The position numbers were made by a program, and so were the translations under genes. The notes beneath the pieces are model-generated. The model saw only the letters and a program-made list of their open reading frames with translations. It did no database searches and was not told the origin of the DNA. Below are positions 18,268 to 25,600 of a stretch of DNA of 64,000 bases, piece after piece. The stretch is from Bacteroidales bacterium (lineage in GTDB: Bacteria > Bacteroidota > Bacteroidia > Bacteroidales > Bacteroidaceae): the NCBI GenBank assembly GCA_015060885.1, contig SUXO01000008.1:1-64000 (forward strand), written 5' to 3'. Every line of letters starts with the position of its first letter. Positions within the stretch are counted from its first letter, which is position 1.

Positions 18268-18363
18268 AAAAAGCGTGAGAACCTGTACCTGCTGCTCATT
18301 CCGCTTTTCGAGGCCTTCGCATTGCCCACCAATGTAGAACGAGCAACGCAGAAGCCTCACGCT
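18268..18363 (-). ncRNA. Candidate structured RNA in the LRR gene leader
   Basis: Read on the minus strand this folds as nested helices: outer AGCGTGAG/CTCACGCT (18356-18363 with 18272-18279), a second helix CTGC..GCTCGTTC/GAATGAGC.GCAG, and an apical hairpin CATTG-gtggg-CAATG (18320-18334). One pair in the second helix is G-U on the minus strand but A-C on the plus strand, which favours a minus-strand RNA. Four or five U residues follow the outer helix. It matches no RNA family I recognise. It lies about 95 nt before the LRR start, so it may be a cis-regulatory leader or a small RNA. Confidence 0.4.
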
Positions 18364-18451
18364 GTATGTATAAACAAACCAATACACCAATGGTTGGCAA
18401 TGATGCATAAGCAACAACAACCTTAGTGTAATAGGTATGTATAAACACACC
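18364..18451 (-). repeat. Pair of 17-bp direct repeats upstream of the structured element
   Basis: gtatgtataaacaaacc (18364-18380) and gtatgtataaacacacc (18435-18451) differ at one base and lie 71 bp apart. They could be regulator sites for the LRR gene. The remainder of the gap (18452-18882) is AT-rich and shows only a short palindrome GCGTTTAAACGC (18676-18687); no gene is supported there. Confidence 0.55.
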
Positions 18452-18882
18452 ATAAGACATCTACCATTGCTTCATTCTTGACATTGATTTAGAAGTTGCG
18501 AAGTTCCGAAAAGCCAAGAAAGAGCGTAAGTAAACGCTTTTCAATAAAAATTTATACCCTCCCACATAACCCATATCGGGCTCCTGCAAGCGATATTCAT
18601 TTGCAAAAATAGAAACAAATGAGCGAGATATATGAAACTTGTTTCAATATTTCACTGCAGGTGTATGTTATTTTCGCGTTTAAACGCAAAAATACCCAAA
18701 AAACGTTATAGTACAATAGTAGAATTGGAGTTTTTTAAAAAAAAGATTCAAAGCATTTTAGGTAGTTGTACAAAATATTTGAGAGCTATTGCGTATCATA
18801 TTTTTTACACTATCCTTACAGCAAAATATTTGCTCAGCTTCTCGTTAGAACAGTACACTTAGGGTTACTTTTTTCGTGAAAT

Positions 18883-19518
18883 CTACCTGCACTCCTCATC
18901 GATAAGGCGGTTGAACAGAGCAAGCAGCAGAGGCTTGTTTTCGATAATCTCGCGGAACTGTTGCAGCCGCACAGCATTGGTCGACTGCGGAATCCATAAA
19001 CGCAGGTAGCCTTTGTGCCCGTACTTCTCTTCAAGGTGCTGGCAAGCGCGCTCGAAATGTTGCTCGCGGCTCTTTTCGGGGTAGTGGGCAAGCCCGTACT
19101 GTATGGTGCGGCGCATAATGGTTTCGCCATCTATGAGGCGGTCGGCTTCTGCTACAATCTTTCCATAAATGGTGCGTGGCGGTTGCTTGCTCGATGCGCG
19201 GTGGTCCTCCACGGCATCGGCAATAATCCCAATCTGTTCATCGGTAAAGAGCTTTTTTAGAAAGGCATCGCTTTTTACAATACGGGCCGATGCCGTGTGA
19301 TGTGTTTCGCGCCCTTCGCAAAGCCCTGTATCGTGGAAGGCTGCAATGGCATATACCATATTCGTGTCGACATTGTAATGGGTGGCAAGCCGCAGGCTCT
19401 CTTCTATCACTGTGGCGGCGTGTTCGCAGCGGTGGGCTTTGTCGAAATTGCGGTAGAGCGGGAGTATCTTTTTTTCTATATATTCACGCAGTTCGGGGTA
19501 TATTTCTTGGCTCTTCAT
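18883..19518 (-). CDS. HD-domain phosphohydrolase family protein
   Basis: A 211-aa protein of the HD superfamily. Metal-ligand motifs are visible: AHRCEHAATV, AAFHDTGLC (the HD pair) and later EDHRAS and AEADRLIDG. The ORF track begins at 19647, but that N-terminus runs back through the terminator palindrome and reads as Arg-rich junk; MKSQEIYPELREYIEKK at 19518 is the natural start. Such proteins hydrolyse phosphate esters, often of nucleotides; the substrate here is unknown. A possible promoter (ATTG, 19 bp, TACCTTTA on the minus strand) lies at 19541-19571. Confidence 0.85.
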   Translation of the reverse strand: MKSQEIYPELREYIEKKILPLYRNFDKAHRCEHAATVIEESLRLATHYNVDTNMVYAIAAFHDTGLCEGRETHHTASARIVKSDAFLKKLFTDEQIGIIADAVEDHRASSKQPPRTIYGKIVAEADRLIDGETIMRRTIQYGLAHYPEKSREQHFERACQHLEEKYGHKGYLRLWIPQSTNAVRLQQFREIIENKPLLLALFNRLIDEECR

Positions 19519-19572
19519 AGGGCAGTGGTTTTCTATGTGTAAAGGTAGTGCTTTTGCGGTAAACACACAATA

Positions 19573-19620
19573 TATATAAATAAGAGGTCGCGCCCGCGGG
19601 CGCGACCTCTTATTTATATA
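19573..19620 (-). terminator. 48-bp perfect palindrome, terminator of the giant glycosidase gene
   Basis: A perfect palindrome centred on CCCGCGGG, 16 nt after the minus-strand stop codon of the 2856-aa gene. The GC-rich core and AT-rich outer arms fit an intrinsic terminator. Confidence 0.8.
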
Positions 19621-19636
19621 AGGTTCATTATTTCGG

Positions 19637-22600
19637 TTATTCGGCATACACCTTCTTGCCGTTGATAATGTAGATGCCGGGGGCTGTTATCTTGTTGAGC
19701 TTGCGGCCGGTGAGGTCGAAGATTGTTGTCACGACATTCTCGTTCTCCTCATCTTCAATCTCTTCTATATCTGTTGTGCCGTTCCAATCGAAGGAGAAAC
19801 TGTAACCAATAGTCTGGTTGCTACCTTCTATGACCATATATGCCTTGTGGCTTGCGTTGTAGAAGGTGTTTGCATCGCTACCGTTCACGGGGTTGTACAT
19901 TCCGGTTACGCCATCAACCTTTCCTAATATGTAGTAGGCATCGCCGCTCTCTTTGGTGATGAGGCTCTTTTCTACTGTACCGGTAAGGAGGTTGGCATCG
20001 AGACTTGCAGTTGTTCCTTCGTAGTTGATGGTTGCTTTGTGTGTTCCCTCGCCTTTGAGTATGACACCGGTCTCGGCAGGAATGATGTTGTCCTCGATTT
20101 TGCTGAGTATTGCATAGTTGCCTTCTACCTCATTTATATAGTATGCTTCTATGCCATCGGCGATTGCTGTCTCGACAGGTGCGTAGAACGAAGCGTAACC
20201 TGCCGCAGAAATTGTTATGGGCAGTTCGGTTACCTCTTCAATAATGAAGTCGTGTTTGGTGCCACAGATGCTGCTGCAACGGTCAGCTCTGTTGGTGTTG
20301 TCGTGGAGCTGTTTTGAACTGCCGGAATTTGAGGTAAGTGTCCAGCTGTCGCTGTTGTATGCCGAACGGCTGAATGTCCACGCATTTTTCTCGGCAGTGT
20401 CAACAGTGCCAATGTGGCGTGTACCATAGATATATGTACCGGTAGCATAGTTGAGCAGGCGGTTGTTCTCGTCGAGGTAGAATATTGTGCCTGTAAGGTC
20501 GCACTCGGCATCCGATTTCATACCCATCTGGTCGCCACTGTAAAGATTAACAGCATCAATGTAGTTCCCGCTGTTTTTTCCTTTCAATCGGTAGTACTTC
20601 CCGGTTTCGGGGCCTGTTACGGTTATGGCAGCCAGCAGGTTGTCATATGCTGTTTGCAGGTCGGCAAGTGTGGCTTTGTACTCGGCAACGGTTTGGGTTG
20701 CTGTCAACGCAGCTGTCGATTTTTCCACCTCGGTCTGCGCAGCCGCAATTGTCTCCTCAAAAATCTTTCCGGTATGGTTTATCGCAGGTTCTGCGCTACG
20801 GGGCATGAGATTGAATTCTGCCATGTGCCAGTAGATATGCCCACCGGCAGTCTTGTTGGTGGTTGTTGCTGTTACATAGAAACGGAGATAACTGTATTCT
20901 TTTCCATTTCCAATAACGGCAGATGTCCACTCTGCACCGTTCTGTATTGTTCCGCCATTCTCATTACGTGGCTCAACGGTTGCTATATCTTCGAAACTTG
21001 TACCATCGGTACTTCCCTGTATCTTTATGGTCTTGGGGTAGTCGCCGAGGCCGCCACCGGTACGTGCCTGGTAGTGGAACTTGAACTCCGATACAGCATT
21101 GCCGTCGCCCAGGTTCACCTGAATAAAGTGGTCATCGGTTATGCCGGTAACAGAGTTGTTCCAGTTGGTGTGGAGGTATGTGCCGCTCTTTCCGTCAATG
21201 AGCGCGGGAACGCCACCGCCGTCTGTCGATGAGTTGTGGTCGTTGTGGTCGGCATTTGACCATAAGTAATAATTATCGCCTTCTGTGGTAGAAAGGGTTG
21301 CCTCTTGTGTGTAATAGTCGTAGCACTGGTCGATAAGTTCCTCGGTCTGTGCTATGAGGGCTTCCAACGCGCTCTTGTCGGTTTGTGTGGCATTGGAGAA
21401 GGTGATTACAATCTTGTCACCGGCTCCAGACTCTATTTGGTAGCACACAAGGCCGTTAACGGTCTTTTCCTCGCCAAGTGCAACCGCTGTTCCGTTTACA
21501 AGAACATCGGCATCGGCAATGCCGGCACACTTTACATAACAGGGCTGGCCCTGGTTGTTGGTGATGGTTACCTTGTTGGCCTGGTTGCTCTCCCACTCGA
21601 TATCGACAGTGAAGTCGCCCACTGCTTTAAGGCCGCTGATACTGCCTTTGCTCCACTCGGTGGGGAGTGCAGGGAGAATGTCTATTACATCGGTATGGCT
21701 CTGCAACAACATTTCGTTTATACCCGAGCAGGCACCGAAGTTTCCATCGATTTGGAAGGGTGCGTGCGAGTCGTAAAGGTTGTAGTATATACCGCCGGCA
21801 CCAGCGTTAGTGCCGTATGATGTTGAGTGTTTCAATGCTTTGCGCAGGATTGCATGTGAGCGGTCGCCCATCAATGCGCGTGCCCACAAGTTAATCTTCC
21901 AACCCATTGACCAACCGGTAGATTCGTCGCCACGCAGTTTCATTGAGTTGATGGCAGCCTCGAACAGCTCTTCATCGGCGGGTGTAAGCTGGCCGAAGGG
22001 GTAGAGGGCCATGAGGTGCGACATGTGGCGGTGTCCTTGATCGTTCGATGTGTAGAAACGGCTGTATTTCCACTCGCGGATGAGATTATCGCCCGCTTTT
22101 ATGCCGTTGCGCTCTGCCGGCCAGTTGCCATTAGCCTCGTACTGCTCAATGGCAAGTCCTCTATCCATCTTTGCCAAGCGGTCCTTCAACAGGTCATAAT
22201 CCTCTTGGCTTATGATGTCTGCCTCTACACCGCCCAAGATGTCTGCGGCTTTAATAGTGTTGTCGATAGACTCCCAGGCAATTTGCTGTGCGTGTGCAAC
22301 GGCATTTTCGCTGCCGGGACCATGCTCGGGCGAATATTCGTTGGGGCACTCGTATGTGCCGTCAGATGCAAGAATCATGCGGTCTGCCCAGAAGAGCGAT
22401 GAACCCTTCATTGCAGGGAATGCCTTTGCAAGGTAGGTCTTGTCGAGTGTGTAGCGGTAGTGCTGCCATAGGTGTGTTACATACCATGCGTTGGCAATAA
22501 CGTAGTTTGTCATAAAGGTACTGTAACCACCGAATATGTTGTTCTCCGTGTAGCAGGTCCAGCTGTCTTGGCGAACAGCAGTGGTTGTGCCGAGTGTGCT

Positions 22601-25600
22601 GTTGAGGAATGTAACGGCGTTGCTTGCGAGGGTTCTCCATTCGGGTTGTGCAGCCTCGTTAATAATATAATTAAGGAAGGGCTCGTACATCTCGTTGAGG
22701 TTGCCTGCCGACACGGGCCAGTAGTTCATCTGCACGTTGATGTTGGCGTGGATATCGCTGTGCCAGGGTGGTGTGCAGGTGTTGTTCCATATACCTTGCA
22801 GGTTGTTGGGCAGATCGGCACCGCGTGAAGATGCTATTGAGAGGTAGCGGCCATAGTTGTAGTATAGCTGCTCGAGCATAAGGTTGCGTGCGCCGCTTGC
22901 TGCGTTATACTCTGTTATAAGTTCGTTGGTGGGGAGGTTGTTCTCCACGCCGTCGAGTTCGAGTGTTACGCGGTTGAAGAATTCCTGATGGTCGGCAACG
23001 TGGGCTGCATATACAGCGTTCCAGCCTCTTTCGGCAACAGCATCGGCTTGTGCCTTGTTGTCGGCGGGGAGGTTCTCGGCATTGCCGTTTACGTGTGATG
23101 CGTCGTTGCCGACAAAGTCGGTGCTGCCGACAAGAACAAGGAGTACCTCGTCGGCCTCTTCAACAATGATGCCTTCGGCACCTGTCGATGTGAAACCGCC
23201 TTTGGCCACAACTTTAAGTGTGGCGTTGTAGCTCACGGTCTGCAACTTGCCTGTGAACTGTGCATAGCCATTGGAATAGCTTGTTGAGGCATTTACTGTG
23301 GGCTTGCCGCTCTCCATTGTGATGCGGAAATTGAGCTTGCCTGCTTCCGATGCTGTGATTTTTGTAACAACGGCATTGTCGGGGTTGCTGGCAATGTACT
23401 GCTTGGTGTATTTAACACCGTTGATGTCCTCGTATGTAACAGTTCCTGTGGCTGTCGCGAGGTTGAGGTCGCGGTAGTAGTTCTTAACGGGCTTTGTACA
23501 ATTGTATGTGAAGTTGCCGCTTATATCCTCGATATATACAGAACCGAAGGGGAGGTAGTAACCGTATTCATTAGGACCACCGCTCCACAAGGTCTTGTCG
23601 TTGAAGAGAATTTCGTCTTTCGCAACGCCACCGAAGAGCGATGCACCGAACTGCCCGTTACCGATGGGGAGCGAGTACTCCATCCAGGTGTTTGCAACGC
23701 CTGTTGCGGTTGCCGGCTGTGTGTACCAGAGTGTGAGTTTCTCTTCGGGTGTAGCGGGTGACGATTCTGCAACCCGGAATTCGGGGTATACAATGTCGGC
23801 CTCGCTGATGAACTGCAAGGGGTTGCCGCCGTCATTAAAATTCCAAAGACCAATCTCTTTGCCGGCTCCTGCGCCGCCGAACATATTGAATGCGGTGGTT
23901 GTGGAGCTTGCGTGCTGTATCTCGAAATAGAGGGGGTAACTGCTGTTTTCGGTGGGTACAACCTTGAATCCTTGTGCATCGGCTGTTGTGCTAGTTTTTA
24001 CACGGCTGCCGTCGTAGGTGAGGTAGTTGCCATCCTTGTTTACAATCTGGCAGTTCTCCTTTGTACCCACAAGTTTCCACTTCTGGGTGTTGAGGTCATC
24101 GATAGAGGCTGTCTGCACATTGCTTCCTGTGCCTTTGTCCTCTATTACCCAGCCGCCGTTGCCAAACTTTATGAAGTACCAGTAGCTGTTCTCCTCGTCG
24201 CTGAAATTGGGGAATGTGGGCTCGGCGCTTACAAAAGTAAGGATGTTGTTTGGGTCACCGGCATTCCACACACCAAGTTCCTTGCCTGTTCCTGTGCCGC
24301 CGAACTGGTTCATATAATTGCTTCCGCTCAACTGTATTTCGTAGTAACCGGCATTGCTGTTCTCGTGAAGAACGAGGGTTGCCTTGTTTTCGGCCGATGA
24401 TGATGTGGCGAAGCGGCTGCCGGTGCTGTTCCAAGAGAGGTAGTTGCCGTTCTTGTTCTTCATATAGAAGCCGGTTTCGTCGCCCACAAGCTGCCACAAC
24501 TGTGCGTTGGTATAGCTCTTGGCGGCTGTCTGCACGTTGCTGTCGGCTCCTTGGTCGGCAAGCACTGCGCTGCCTGTACGGAACTGTACCCACCAGTATT
24601 CGGGTGCCTCCTCGGTTGAGAAGAAGGGGAGTTCAATAACTTCGGGTTCATTGCTTTCTTCAACGAATGCAACGGGGTTGCCACCGTCGCCTACGGTCCA
24701 GTTGCTTATCTTCTTGCCTGCGCCTGCACCTTGATACATATTCATGCAGTCGCTTGCACCTACACGCTGTATTTCGTATGCTCCCGCGTAGCTGCTGTTA
24801 GAGGTCTTGAAAACTTTTAATTCAGTTTTGTTTGTCTCACTTGTAGAGTAGTAGAACGATGTGCTTGTGCTGAATCCCAGCCAATAACCGTTCTTGCTTT
24901 TCATATAGAAACTTTCGGGTGTGCCAATGAATTGCCATTTTTGCGCGTCATCACTGCTGTTATTTGAAGCTGTGAGGGCATTCTGCTCCGAACCCTGGTC
25001 GGCCAATGCCCATTTGCCATTCTGGAAAATGACTTGGTACCACACGGGTGCATCCTCGGTTGAAAAGATTGCGGGGTCGTAAACAACCGGTGTGACATCG
25101 AGGAATGCTATCTGGTTTGCATCGCCCAATATGTCGGCATCGGCAACAGAACCTGTTATCGCGCGGGTTGTTGCCACTTGGCTCATCGATTTGTTTGAAC
25201 CTTTACGCATTATTTCCCAGCTGCCCTTGATGTTTTCTTTGAGTGTAAGAGCAACCTTCTCGCTTTTATTGGCTGTTGTCTTGTAGATATTGTTTGCAGC
25301 GTCGTAGGCAAGGTAGTTGCCCAGTTTGCTCACAAGGTAGAAACCGTCTTTGCCACCAACGATGTTCCATTTGCAAGCGTCGGTCTCCTCGGCTGTGGCA
25401 GTGGCAGCGTTGTTGCCTGCGCCCTGGTCGCAGAGAACATCGCCTGTGGCACTGAACTTAATCTGGTGCCACACGGGGGTTGCCTCACTAGCAAAAGTAG
25501 GGGGGAGTGCCGAAAGTGCTTCATATACATCGGCGGGGAGTATCTCTTTTAATTTGAGTGGCAGATACACCATTGAGTAACCGCCGGGGGCCTCTTCGTA

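Noticed and set aside
18632-18862. 76-aa ORF between the LRR and HD genes
   Set aside because: AT-rich, no start context or homology pattern.
19573-19620. 48-bp palindrome as a possible replication or recombination site
   Set aside because: Its position just after a stop codon and its GC core explain it well enough as a terminator.
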